A stretch of 64,000 nt of DNA. Origin: an uncultured bacterium (GTDB lineage: Bacteria > Actinomycetota > Coriobacteriia > Coriobacteriales > Eggerthellaceae). A model generated the notes under the pieces. The model saw nothing but the letters and a program-made list of their open reading frames with translations, made no database searches and had not been told where the DNA came from. Numbering within the stretch: position 1 is the stretch's first letter; each line of letters begins with the position of its first letter. The stretch covers positions 1-64,000 of the forward strand of contig CALADF010000017.1 in the NCBI GenBank assembly GCA_937890835.1, in the 5' to 3' direction. This document shows, in pieces, positions 28,640-36,683 of this stretch. A program made the translations under genes and the position numbers.

Positions 28640-28703
28640 GTTTCGTTTTCAGCTAAGAGACGAGCGCCCGGATTATCGTCACGTAACGCTTCATCTTGAC
28701 ACG

Positions 28704-28732
28704 TTAAATGTTACTATATTGATAACATTTAA
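28704..28732. repeat. Perfect 10-base inverted repeat upstream of dfx
   Basis: TTAAATGTTA (28704-28713) and TAACATTTAA (28723-28732) flank a nine-base AT-rich spacer. It lies 65 bases upstream of the dfx -10. A TTGACA hexamer at 28696-28701 abuts it on the plus strand but no plus-strand gene follows. Best read as a regulator-binding dyad. Confidence 0.6.
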
Positions 28733-28990
28733 GCAAGACCTCCTTCGAGGTTTCCATGAAACTCCGAGTTCGAAAGGGCAGCCCGCAAAGGCGGCCCGAT
28801 GCGGATCGGCTCGTGGGGGGGGCATCAACCTGCAAGGCGCATCGAGGCCCGAAGAGCGTCGACGCGCGAGGAACAGCAAAGCAGGATCGATCCAGGGGTC
28901 ATCGGCCCGGGCCACCCCCGGGCGCCGGCGCCCGAAGCCTTCGCCCGGCGCTATCGCCCAGGGGCCGTCATCCGATATCATCGCCCCGGG

Positions 28991-29818
28991 TCATTGCCCG
29001 GCATCCTCCAGGCCCCTCTGCGGAAGCCTGCGCCTGAGCGCGTAGACGAAAACCGCCACGCCGACGATGACCAAAGGCAGCGAGAGGAGCTGGCCCATCG
29101 TGAGCCAGCCGCCCCAAAGGTAGCCGAGTTGCACGTCGGGCTCGCGCACGAACTCGACCAGAAAGCGGAACGTCCCGTACATCATGAGGAACAGCCCGAG
29201 GAACGTGCCTCTCGGGCGCGGCGGCTCCCGGCGGGACAACGCGTACAGCACGATGAAGATGACCACGCCCTCGAGCAGCGCCTCGTAAAGCTGCGAAGGA
29301 TGGCGCGGCATCATGCCCGCAGCTCCCCCGAACACCACGCCCCACGCCGCATCGGTCGGAGCGCCCCACAGCTCGCCGTTGACGAAGTTCGCGCATCGGC
29401 CGAAGAACAAGCCGACGGGAGCGGCGATGCAGCCCAAATCAGCCAACGTCAGATAAGGAATCTTCGTGATGCGCGCCGCGACGATGCCCGACAGCAACGC
29501 GCCGATGAGCCCGCCGTGGAAGCTCATGCCGCCCTTATTGAACGCGAGGATCTCAAGCGGATGCGAAAGATAGTAGCCGTCGCCGTAGAACAGCACATAA
29601 CCCAAGCGGGCGCCCACGATGACCCCCACGATGACGCATACCATGACGGTGAGCAGCGCATCGACGTCGATGCGCACCTTCCACCTGCGCGCCACGCGGT
29701 ACAAGATGAGCGCCGCACAGATGAAGCCGACGACGTAGGCGATCCCGTACCAACGCACGGAAAGAGGACCCAGGGAAAACGCCACCGGGTCGAGGCTTTG
29801 ATAGATTTCGTTCAGCAA
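28991..29818 (-). CDS. lgt: Phosphatidylglycerol-prolipoprotein diacylglyceryl transferase
   Basis: Integral membrane enzyme that adds diacylglycerol to the lipobox cysteine of prolipoproteins. 275 aa with about seven membrane helices (VRWYGIAYVVGFICAALILY, LLTVMVCVIVGVIVGARLGY, and others). Conserved motifs are GGMSFHGGLIGALLSG and GRCANFVNGELWG, a slight variant of GRxGNFxNxE, and RHPSQLYEALLEG, all placed as in Lgt. Nine bases separate it from the small zinc-ribbon gene upstream, so the two are probably cotranscribed. Confidence 0.95.
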   Translation of the reverse strand: MLNEIYQSLDPVAFSLGPLSVRWYGIAYVVGFICAALILYRVARRWKVRIDVDALLTVMVCVIVGVIVGARLGYVLFYGDGYYLSHPLEILAFNKGGMSFHGGLIGALLSGIVAARITKIPYLTLADLGCIAAPVGLFFGRCANFVNGELWGAPTDAAWGVVFGGAAGMMPRHPSQLYEALLEGVVIFIVLYALSRREPPRPRGTFLGLFLMMYGTFRFLVEFVREPDVQLGYLWGGWLTMGQLLSLPLVIVGVAVFVYALRRRLPQRGLEDAGQ

Positions 29819-29827
29819 AAGAGGCTC

Positions 29828-30046
29828 CTAGTCCAGGCCCATGCCCGCGCCGATCTCTATCGCGGCGAAGCGAACCTCCTCGCGCAGCGCGGCGGGAATC
29901 GGTTGAACGGAAGAGATCTTGCTCGCGCACCGGTTGCAGCGCAACGAGAAGAGCGCCAGGTCGGCGCGTAGCACGATCATGGACTCATAGTCGTTCAGAT
30001 CGAGGTCGCGAAAGCCGCATGCAGGGCAAGTCAGCGTTTGCACCAT
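29828..30046 (-). CDS. Small zinc-ribbon protein of unknown function
   Basis: 72 aa, not recognised. Two CxxC pairs (TCPACG at 7-10, RCNRCA at 37-40) 26 residues apart form a probable zinc ribbon; between them lies a hydrophobic strand region (ESMIVLRADLALFSL). A strong AGGAGGG precedes ATG 30046, supporting real translation. Position before lgt, nine bases apart, suggests an accessory role in that transcript but gives no function. Confidence 0.7.
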   Translation of the reverse strand: MVQTLTCPACGFRDLDLNDYESMIVLRADLALFSLRCNRCASKISSVQPIPAALREEVRFAAIEIGAGMGLD

Positions 30047-30178
30047 GCGGCTCCCTCCTCGTTGTCAGCGTTTGCCATGGTTCTTCCGGCAATTGTAGCA
30101 GAAGCGAGGCGAGGCGCACGCCGCTCGGGGAGCCGGACGGCAGACGACGCCGCCCTCGGCAGAGGAAGCGCGCGCATG

Positions 30179-30469
30179 CTAAAGAAGGAAGCGATTGGGG
30201 TTTCCCTGACGCTTGAAATCAGCGGGGCGATCGGCGATGTTCGGGCCGTACGTGAGGAAATGCTCGCAGAAGCGGCAGATCTCCTTGACGGCGGCATCGT
30301 AGTCGCGCTCGGGATTGAGAAGCAAGCCGAAGTCGTCGCACACCACATGGGTCTTACGCTGGCATGCCGCGAAGTGGCAGTCGGCAGGACACGGCTCGCC
30401 GGGAATGTTATGAGGACACCTGCCCTGCATTTCATCGTCGCATCCGCGCCTGCGCCAGCATTTCTCCAT
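30179..30469 (-). CDS. Cysteine-rich 96-residue protein of unknown function
   Basis: Nine cysteines (4, 10, 18, 27, 31, 36, 44, 65, 68), seven of them in the first 44 residues (GRCPHNIPGEPCPADCHFAA) and a pair in ICRFCEH. Such density suggests metal or Fe-S binding. GAGGAG eight bases before ATG 30469 supports the start. No transmembrane segment or signal peptide. It lies between the NifU-like gene, whose terminator is just upstream, and the zinc-ribbon/lgt pair. I do not recognise the family. Confidence 0.65.
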   Translation of the reverse strand: MEKCWRRRGCDDEMQGRCPHNIPGEPCPADCHFAACQRKTHVVCDDFGLLLNPERDYDAAVKEICRFCEHFLTYGPNIADRPADFKRQGNPNRFLL

Positions 30470-30498
30470 CTTCGGGCTCCTCTACAATCGCGTAACGT

Positions 30499-30525
30499 AA
30501 AAAGGGCGAGCCCGTCGACTCGCCC
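30499..30525 (-). terminator. Terminator after the NifU-like gene
   Basis: Minus-strand GGGCGAG (30519-30525 complement) pairs with CTCGCCC (30504-30510 complement), then TTTTTA. It lies about 20 bases past the stop at 30546 and overlaps the promoter zone of the Cys-rich gene. Confidence 0.88.
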
Positions 30526-30545
30526 CGATAAGCAAAAGATATGGC

Positions 30546-30788
30546 CTACATGTCAGCCAGATCGGCCGGTACGACGCTCGTAACGCCCGGCACGCGCTCC
30601 TTGAGGATGCGCTCGACGCCGTTGGCCAACGTCATCTGGGACATCGGGCAGCCCTTGCAGGCACCCTGAAGCTCCACGGTGACCACGCCGTCCTCGGAAA
30701 CGTCGACGAGTCTCACGTCGCCGCCGTCCGCCTGAAGACTGGGACGGATGAGCTCGAGCACCGCCGCCACATCGGTTTTCTCTACCAT
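30546..30788 (-). CDS. NifU-like Fe-S scaffold domain protein
   Basis: 80 aa corresponding to the C-terminal Nfu domain alone. The cluster-binding pair is in LQGACKGCPMSQMTL; the N-terminal helix and strand VLELIRPSLQADGGDVRLVDV fit the family. Such short Nfu proteins carry or deliver Fe-S clusters. ATG 30788 has CAGGAGC upstream. It follows the LCP-like gene by 54 bases and precedes a terminator, so it may be last in a murA-LCP-nfu transcript. Confidence 0.92.
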   Translation of the reverse strand: MVEKTDVAAVLELIRPSLQADGGDVRLVDVSEDGVVTVELQGACKGCPMSQMTLANGVERILKERVPGVTSVVPADLADM

Positions 30789-30842
30789 GTTCTGCTCCTG
30801 TTCTGAGGAATTGACGAATATCGCATGCATTCTACCACAGCA

Positions 30843-32351
30843 TCAAGCAACGGGCATCCAATCCTGCCCGATGATGACGAGGACGTCGGTTTCGAAGGTG
30901 TAGAAGTCGCCGCCATCGAGCGCGCGACCGCCGCCGACAGCTTTGACGACCGCCTTCGCCGCGCCCTCGTTCGCCGCGTCCTTGTAAATGACGAGCGTCT
31001 CGGGATACGTGGTGTTGTCGTCGGTGTTCCCGACGCCTTCGACGACGTAACCCGCTGCGGAGAGCATCTCGCCCATGCGCGTCGCCGCGCCCGTCGCGCC
31101 CGCTCCGTTGCGCACCTCCACCGTCACGTCGGCCGGGTTCACGCTCGCATCAGAGCTCTCGATGACGTTGGGATCTTCGCCGGCCTTGAAGCGCGTGAGC
31201 ATGTCCGCCCACTCGGTGTCGTAAACCACGTACTCGGGCGTCGCAGCTTTCGTCTCGTACCCAGGCGGAAGGCACCCGTAAACCGTCACGGTGTCGAAGG
31301 GCCTGAACTTGTCGCCTAAAGCGATGAGCTGCGAAGAGGTGAAATCGGTGGCGATGCAGGCCCCGGCATCGGAAACCAGGGAAGCGAAGTCGAAGCCTTC
31401 AGACCGCAACGCCGCGCGGGCGATCGCAGACGTTATCTCGGTGCGCGCCGCAGCGGTTGAGGAAAGCCCTTCGGTGTAGTTCGTCGCGCGCAAGGCAACA
31501 AGGGCCGAGGTTCCCTGCAGGCTTTGCTCTCCGCCTGAGATCACTTCCGTGCCCGCCCGAGGGTCGTCGACCTCTTCAGGCAACGACGCCGTCACGCCGC
31601 CGACCGCCGAGACCAGGCCGCCCAGACCCGCCCCGTCGGTGGAGACGAAATGAGCGATGTCCACCTCGGCGAATTCCGCCACGCGCTTGACGAGCTCGGC
31701 ATCGCCGCCGACGGAAGCCGCGTCGGAAAGCGGATGGCTCTTACCGTCCGAGAGGAGAACGCTCATGTTCGCGGGAACGTTCAGAAGGGAGACGACGCGC
31801 GACGCCTCGTCGACGCGCGCGAGCAGATACGCCTGACCCGAGCCCCCGTTTCCGGAGGCGGTGCCGAGGTCGGCCGCCATCAGCACGTAATACGGCTCGC
31901 CGTCGCGAGCGGATACGAGCGCGTCTTTCGCATTGGAGTCCCCCAACGACAACCTCGAGTCCGAGGAGCTGAAATACGCAGCGACGCCGACGCCGCCGGC
32001 GACGAGCGCGACGACGAGCGCGACGACGAGGAGGAGCACGATACGCCGAACACGGGTCCTTCGCTGAATCTCCTCCACATAACCCCGGCGCGATACGCGA
32101 CGCGAATACGCGCTGTCGCTCTCGCCGCTTTGAGCGGACACGCCCACCTGGCTGACGAAGCCGCGGTTCGCCTCGCTGCCGCGACGCCCGTTGGAGAACT
32201 CGACGCCCGAGGCGTTGCGGGGTCCTGCGGAATGCCTGCCCTGCTTGCGCGCGGCGGGACGCACGATATGGCTCCCGACCATGTTCGATTCCATGCGTCG
32301 AGACATCCGCTTGGATTGAGAGGCTGTGAAGCCCTTCTTCTTTTTGAACAT
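30843..32351 (-). CDS. LCP-like membrane protein with LytR C-terminal domain, catalytic residues degenerate
   Basis: 502 aa. Residues 1-100 are a basic, Ser/Arg-rich cytoplasmic part; about 103-127 a transmembrane helix; then an LCP-like fold (YLLARVDEASRVVSLLNVPA, LVSAVGGVTASLPEEVDDP) and a LytR_C domain from about 410 (VEVRNGAGATGAATRMGEML). Active LCP ligases attach wall polymers to peptidoglycan and need arginines in a PRD-type motif and an R-x-R/R-Q pair. Here the first reads NVPANM and the second LRATNYTEGLSSTAAARTE, so the phosphate-binding arginines are mostly lost. Probably an LCP pseudoenzyme or polymer-binding protein. Starts directly on the murA stop. Confidence 0.82.
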   Translation of the reverse strand: MFKKKKGFTASQSKRMSRRMESNMVGSHIVRPAARKQGRHSAGPRNASGVEFSNGRRGSEANRGFVSQVGVSAQSGESDSAYSRRVSRRGYVEEIQRRTRVRRIVLLLVVALVVALVAGGVGVAAYFSSSDSRLSLGDSNAKDALVSARDGEPYYVLMAADLGTASGNGGSGQAYLLARVDEASRVVSLLNVPANMSVLLSDGKSHPLSDAASVGGDAELVKRVAEFAEVDIAHFVSTDGAGLGGLVSAVGGVTASLPEEVDDPRAGTEVISGGEQSLQGTSALVALRATNYTEGLSSTAAARTEITSAIARAALRSEGFDFASLVSDAGACIATDFTSSQLIALGDKFRPFDTVTVYGCLPPGYETKAATPEYVVYDTEWADMLTRFKAGEDPNVIESSDASVNPADVTVEVRNGAGATGAATRMGEMLSAAGYVVEGVGNTDDNTTYPETLVIYKDAANEGAAKAVVKAVGGGRALDGGDFYTFETDVLVIIGQDWMPVA

Positions 32352-33635
32352 CTACTCTGCGCTCTCGTCCGCGAAACAACGCTCGACGTCCGCCCCCAAA
32401 GCGGTGAGCTTGCCGACGTAATCCTCGTACCCGCGATCGATGTGCCTGATGTTGTGCACGCGCGTCTCGCCGTCGGCGACGATGCCGGCGAGCACGAGCG
32501 CCGCGCCCGCACGCAAGTCGGTTGCCGAGCAAGGCGCGCCCTCGAGATGATCGACTCCGCGGATGAGCGCATGATGATCGTCGATGGTGATGTCAGCCCC
32601 CATACGCCCGAGCTCCGCGGCGAACATGAAGCGATTCTCGAACACGTTCTCGGTGATCATCGACGTGCCGTCGGCCAGAGCGGCGAGCAGCATGAACTGA
32701 GCCTGGAGATCCGTGGGGAAACCGGGGTGCGGCAGCGTCTGGATATCGGCGGGACGCAAGGAGCCCTCGCGGGTGACGCGCAGCCAATCGGCTCCCGTCT
32801 CGATCTGACAGCCCATGGCGCGAAGCTTCATGACCGCCATGCGCAGATAAGCGGGGTCGACGCCGTGAACCGTCACGGGACCGCCCGTCAAGGCGCCGCC
32901 CACCAGAAACGTCCCGGCCTCGATCCTATCACCCACCGTCGTGTGCTCGCAGGGATGAAGGTCGTCAAGCGAGACGCCCTCGACCGTGACGACGGAAGTT
33001 CCCGCGCCTTCGATTCGCGCGCCCATGGAATTGAGCATGTTGGCCAGATCCTCGATCTCGGGCTCGCACGCGGCGTTCTCGAGATGGGTGGTGCCCTCGG
33101 CGACGACGGCGGCCATGAGCAGGTTCTCCGTCGCGCCGACGCTGGGGAACTCGAGCATCACATGGCTTCCGACAAGCCCGTTGGGCGTGCGCGCGATCAA
33201 CACGCCGTGGTCGACCTCGAACTCGACGCCAAGGGCCTGAAGGCCCACCAGGTGCATGTCGATCTTACGTGCGCCGATCTGGCATCCGCCCGGCATGGCC
33301 ACATGAGCCTCCCCGAAGCGGGCGATGAGCGGACCGAGAACCGAGATGCTCGCGCGCATTTTGGAAACCAGCTCGTAGGGCGTCTCGAAACTGTTGACGG
33401 GCGCGGTGTCGATGACGAGATCATGCCCCCGACGCTCGACGCGTGCACCGAGGCGGGCAAGAACCTTGGACATGATCTCGATATCCGAGATAACCGGAAC
33501 GTTGTGAAGGGTGGTCTCGCCGCGTCCGAGCAGCGAAGCCGCTATCAACTTGAGCGCGGAGTTCTTAGCCCCCGACACGCGCACGTCCCCGCGAAGCGTG
33601 TCGTTGCCACGCACGATGATGATTTCCTCAGCCAT
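32352..33635 (-). CDS. murA: UDP-N-acetylglucosamine 1-carboxyvinyltransferase
   Basis: First committed enzyme of peptidoglycan synthesis, transferring enolpyruvate from PEP. 427 aa from ATG 33635 (GGAGGAT upstream). The active-site cysteine, target of fosfomycin, is present in MPGGCQIGARKID; the N-terminal Lys-Asn is in SGAKNSALK. The rest (DRIEAGTFLVGGALTGG, PGFPTDLQAQFMLLAAL) is standard. The LCP-like gene follows with no gap (TAGATG). Confidence 0.96.
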   Translation of the reverse strand: MAEEIIIVRGNDTLRGDVRVSGAKNSALKLIAASLLGRGETTLHNVPVISDIEIMSKVLARLGARVERRGHDLVIDTAPVNSFETPYELVSKMRASISVLGPLIARFGEAHVAMPGGCQIGARKIDMHLVGLQALGVEFEVDHGVLIARTPNGLVGSHVMLEFPSVGATENLLMAAVVAEGTTHLENAACEPEIEDLANMLNSMGARIEGAGTSVVTVEGVSLDDLHPCEHTTVGDRIEAGTFLVGGALTGGPVTVHGVDPAYLRMAVMKLRAMGCQIETGADWLRVTREGSLRPADIQTLPHPGFPTDLQAQFMLLAALADGTSMITENVFENRFMFAAELGRMGADITIDDHHALIRGVDHLEGAPCSATDLRAGAALVLAGIVADGETRVHNIRHIDRGYEDYVGKLTALGADVERCFADESAE

Positions 33636-33775
33636 GATATATCCTCCAAACGGCTCAACGTCGCTCCCGCGCGACCGCAGGACGCAGCTGATCCGGCACT
33701 GTTCATTCAGCAAACATACGGGGCAGATTTTACAAAAACACACCCGGGGACGTGCGTCCTTTCACCATAAATGCG

Positions 33776-33807
33776 AAAAGGGAGGGATCTCTTTCGAGAC
33801 CCCTCCC
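33776..33807 (-). terminator. Terminator of rpsB-tsf
   Basis: Minus-strand GGGAGGGGTCTC/GAGATCCCTCCC stem with a GAAA loop and one mismatch, followed by TTTTC. It lies 50 bases past the tsf stop. Confidence 0.88.
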
Positions 33808-33857
33808 CAAAACCGCCTCACGCGCGGGCGCGAGCGGAAAAGCCGATTCTCGCGAGA

Positions 33858-34718
33858 TTATTCGCCGAGAGCGAAGCGCACGAAGCCCTTGACGGCGACG
33901 GTGCCGCCGAGAGCCTTGGCGCACTCCTCGACGTACTGAGCGACCGTCTGGTCGGGGTTCTTGACGAACGCCTGCTCGGTGAGGCAGTTCTCCTTGAAGA
34001 ACTTCTCGAGACGGCCGGTGGCCATCTTCTCCTGGATATTCTCGGGCTTGCCGGACTCGGCGGCCTGAGCCATGTAGATGGCCTTCTCGTGCTCGACGAC
34101 GTCAGCCGGCACAGCGTCGCGGGTGGCGGCGACCGGGTTGACGGCGGCAACCTGCATGGCGACGTCGCGACCGCACTTCTGGAACTCCTCGGACGCGGGG
34201 TCGATGCCCTCGACGTCGAAGGAAACCAGAACGCCGATCTTGCCGCCGCCGTGGATGTAGGAGGCCACGCCTGCGGCCTCGACCACGGCAACGCGTGCGA
34301 GCTGGGTGTTCTCGCCCATCACGTGGATGCAGTCGGTGACGACGGCCTCGACGGTCTCGCCCTCGATCTCGGCGGCCATGAGGGCCTCGACGTCGGCGGC
34401 CTTCGAAGCGATGGCAGCCTTGGCGACCTTCTCGGCGTAAGCCTTGAACTTCTCGTTCATGCCGACGAAGTCGGTCTCGCAGTTGAGCTCGACGACGGCG
34501 CCGACGGTGCAGTCGTCGGAGACGAGCGCCATGACGGTGCCCTCGTTGGTGGCACGGCCTGCCTTCTTGGCGACGGCGGCGAGACCGCGCGTGCGCAGAA
34601 CGTCAACGGCCTTCTCGAGATCGCCCTCAGCCTCGGCGAGCGCCTTCTTGCACTCCATCATGCCGGCGCCGGTCATCTCGCGAAGCTCTTTGACCATAGA
34701 TGCGGTGATGTTGGCCAT
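33858..34718 (-). CDS. tsf: Elongation factor Ts
   Basis: Nucleotide-exchange factor for EF-Tu, 286 aa from ATG 34718 (AAGGAA upstream). The N-terminal UBA-like region has REMTGAGMMECKKALAEA and the TDFV finger is in ELNCETDFVGMNEKF. C-terminal dimerisation part is KFFKENCLTEQAFVKNP. Follows rpsB by 70 bases, the usual order. Confidence 0.97.
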   Translation of the reverse strand: MANITASMVKELREMTGAGMMECKKALAEAEGDLEKAVDVLRTRGLAAVAKKAGRATNEGTVMALVSDDCTVGAVVELNCETDFVGMNEKFKAYAEKVAKAAIASKAADVEALMAAEIEGETVEAVVTDCIHVMGENTQLARVAVVEAAGVASYIHGGGKIGVLVSFDVEGIDPASEEFQKCGRDVAMQVAAVNPVAATRDAVPADVVEHEKAIYMAQAAESGKPENIQEKMATGRLEKFFKENCLTEQAFVKNPDQTVAQYVEECAKALGGTVAVKGFVRFALGE

Positions 34719-34754
34719 GGTGTATTCCTTTCCGTGGAACGAATTCACAGATGG

Positions 34755-34774
34755 GGGGCGTGCGAGCACGCCCC
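34755..34774 (-). other. Hairpin between rpsB and tsf
   Basis: GGGGCGTG/CACGCCCC stem with a four-base loop, 15 bases past the rpsB stop. No T tract. May set the ratio of rpsB to tsf transcripts or stabilise the rpsB 3' end. Confidence 0.45.
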
Positions 34775-34788
34775 AGAAGTAATCGAAG

Positions 34789-35550
34789 TTACTCGGCGGC
34801 AGCCTCGGTCTCGACGGCCTCCGCAGCCTCGGCCTCGGGGGCAGCGGCCATCTCGGCAGCGGTGACATCGGCGCCGGTGCCGGCGATGACGGCGTCGGCG
34901 AGGAAGTCGGCGAGCAGGCGAACCGAGCGGATCGCGTCGTCGTTAGCCGGGATGCCGTAATCGACGTCGTCCGGGTCGCAGTTGGTGTCAAGGGTGCCGA
35001 CCACGGGGATGTTCAGGCGATGCGCCTCATGGATGGCGATCTCCTCGCGGTTGGTGTCGATGACGAAGATGGCGTCGGGCACGCGCTTCATGTTGCGGAT
35101 GCCGTTGAGGTTGGTCTGCAGCTTGCCGAGCTCCTTGTGGAGCAGGATCTGCTCCTTCTTCGGCAGAAGCGCCATGCGGCCGTCGGCGTCCATGGCCTCA
35201 AGCTCCTCCATGCGCTCCACGCGGGTGCGAATGGTCACGAAGTTGGTGAGCATACCGCCGAGCCAGCGAGCGTTCACGTAGGGCATGCCGCAGCGGTTCG
35301 CGGCGTCGGCGACAGCCTCCTGCGCCTGCTTCTTGGTGCCAACGAACAGCACGGTGCCGCCCTTGCGGGCGAGATCGGACACGAAGGTGTAAGCCTGGTC
35401 GAGGCCGATGAGGGTCTTCTTGAGGTCGATGATGTAGATGTCGCCGCGGCTGCCGAAGATATAGGGCTTCATCTTGGGGTTCCAGCGACGGGTCTGATGA
35501 CCGAAGTGGCTGCCCGCGTCGAGCAGCGTGGAAATGCTGACTTTCGTCAT
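34789..35550 (-). CDS. rpsB: 30S ribosomal protein uS2
   Basis: 253 aa. N-terminus TKVSISTLLDAGSHFGHQTR and central LIDLKKTLIGLDQAY, LWVGTKKQA-like FVGTKKQAQEAV are typical. ATG 35550 is preferred because GGAG lies at good distance; an ATG at 35562 overlaps that site. The C-terminal 30 residues are an Ala/Glu-rich acidic tail (EAEAAEAVETEAAAE), a modest extension. Promoter about 130 bases upstream. Confidence 0.97.
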   Translation of the reverse strand: MTKVSISTLLDAGSHFGHQTRRWNPKMKPYIFGSRGDIYIIDLKKTLIGLDQAYTFVSDLARKGGTVLFVGTKKQAQEAVADAANRCGMPYVNARWLGGMLTNFVTIRTRVERMEELEAMDADGRMALLPKKEQILLHKELGKLQTNLNGIRNMKRVPDAIFVIDTNREEIAIHEAHRLNIPVVGTLDTNCDPDDVDYGIPANDDAIRSVRLLADFLADAVIAGTGADVTAAEMAAAPEAEAAEAVETEAAAE

Positions 35551-35680
35551 TTCTTTCTCCATTCGTTAGTCCTCTGCCCGCGGTCTTCCCCGACGTCCGC
35601 AGCCTTTTCCAGGTGGCCACTAGCGGCGTCAGGTCGCACGAGCATGCGTGATAATCCTGCTGTGAACACACAGCCTGACT

Positions 35681-35708
35681 AAAATATCACTTTGAGCGAA
35701 AAAATCAA
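35681..35708 (-). promoter_or_regulatory. rpsB-tsf promoter
   Basis: Minus-strand TTGATT (35703-35708), 16-base spacer, TATTTT (35681-35686). This leaves a leader of about 125 bases before rpsB, long enough to hold a uS2 autoregulatory structure, though I could not define one by eye. Confidence 0.55.
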
Positions 35709-35735
35709 GGGGGTTGATCTCGCCCCGCGACATGA

Positions 35736-35770
35736 AGGCGCGGGGCCGTCGCCATTCCGTCCCCGCGCCT
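35736..35770 (-). terminator. Terminator of the flavin reductase-rubredoxin gene
   Basis: Ten-base stem AGGCGCGGGG/CCCCGCGCCT with a 15-base loop, 19 bases past the stop at 35789. No real T tract, so efficiency is uncertain. Confidence 0.6.
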
Positions 35771-35788
35771 CGCCTCAAACCCGCTGCG

Positions 35789-36481
35789 CTACACCTCGAT
35801 GCGCTCGAACATGTCCTTGCCCATTCCGCACAGAGGACAGGAAAAGTCGTCGGGCAGCTCGTCGACGTACTCGATATGACCGCAGATGGTGCAGCGCCAC
35901 GCGTAACGCACGCCCTCCGCCTTCGCCTCCTCGGCCGCCGCACGCTCCGTCGCCGCCTCCTCGGCGGCGGTCGGAACGTCGCCTTCGAAGCTCGACGCCT
36001 TCGGGGGCGTCTTTCCGCCCTTCACCTTGTGGTAGTACGCATAGCTCATCGGATCGCCGCCGAACGCCTCGGACTCCTCCACCTCGCCGATGAACAGCAG
36101 ATGCGTCCCCACGTCGACGGTTTGCACGACGCGCGCCGAGAACCGTGCGGCGACGTGCTCGGCGACATAGGGCGCGCCCGCCCCGTCACGTTCGAAGGCG
36201 ACGCCGTCGAACTTGTCGACATCGGCGCTCGAATGAAAGCCGAAGCGGCCGATAAGCTCCATCGGAGCGTCTTCGGTCAGGCAAGCCGCCGTGAAGCGCC
36301 CCGCCTTCGCGATGAAACCCGCCGTGGCGTTGTCCTTGTTGACCGCGACGCTGACCTGAGCAGGCGACGAGGTGACCTGTAAAACCGTGTTCACCACGCA
36401 TCCTGCGTCACGTCCGTCAGCATGGGCACCGATGATGTAGAGCCCGCAGGTGAGCGAGCGAAACGCCAACTTGTCGATCAT
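35789..36481 (-). CDS. Flavin reductase-like/rubredoxin fusion (high-molecular-weight rubredoxin)
   Basis: 230 aa from ATG 36481 (GGGAGGAA upstream). Residues 1-165 are a flavin-reductase-like FMN-binding domain (KLAFRSLTCGLYIIGA, NTVLQVTSSPAQVSVAVNKD, THLLFIGEVEESEAF). An Ala/Glu-rich linker leads to a rubredoxin domain with paired CxxCG motifs (WRCTICGHIEYVDELP, FSCPLCGMGKDMF). Related NAD(P)H:rubredoxin-type proteins pass electrons to flavodiiron oxygen reductases or superoxide/peroxide reductases in anaerobes. With desulfoferrodoxin 7 kb away, a role in oxygen defence is likely but inferred. Monocistronic. Confidence 0.92.
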   Translation of the reverse strand: MIDKLAFRSLTCGLYIIGAHADGRDAGCVVNTVLQVTSSPAQVSVAVNKDNATAGFIAKAGRFTAACLTEDAPMELIGRFGFHSSADVDKFDGVAFERDGAGAPYVAEHVAARFSARVVQTVDVGTHLLFIGEVEESEAFGGDPMSYAYYHKVKGGKTPPKASSFEGDVPTAAEEAATERAAAEEAKAEGVRYAWRCTICGHIEYVDELPDDFSCPLCGMGKDMFERIEV

Positions 36482-36607
36482 CTTGATTCCTCCCAACTTA
36501 TCCTGCGGATGCATTCCGCGAATTTCAACAGGTTAATAATAGCCTTACCCTACGTGAAGCCGGATCAAACCGACGGCTCAATCTGCGGTAAAGCCTCGGT
36601 AAACGCA

Positions 36608-36643
36608 GAGAGGGGAAGACGCCCGGAAACGCCTTCCCCTCTC
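36608..36643 (-). terminator. Hairpin terminator after metG
   Basis: GAGAGGGGAAG/CTTCCCCTCTC, an 11-base stem, 41 bases past the metG stop. Followed by TGCGTTTACC on the minus strand, so the T run is weak. Confidence 0.65.
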
Positions 36644-36683
36644 CCCTTCTCTTGCCGCCCGCGGCGGTTCAGGAAGGCATATG

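Larger units (their letters stand above)
28578..28990. other. Intergenic region between dfx and lgt
   Basis: 413 bases with no convincing gene. The half near dfx is AT-rich for this chromosome and holds a -10 box and a long inverted repeat, listed separately. The half near lgt is very GC-rich with repeated GGGC/GCCC words and no terminator with a T tract. A 96-codon minus frame over 28691-28981 has no ribosome site and Arg/Pro-rich content, so it was not called. Confidence 0.6.

Noticed and set aside
28691..28981. 96-codon minus-strand frame between dfx and lgt
   Set aside because: No ribosome site, Arg/Pro-rich, and its end covers the AT-rich dyad region; it looks like GC-driven open frame.
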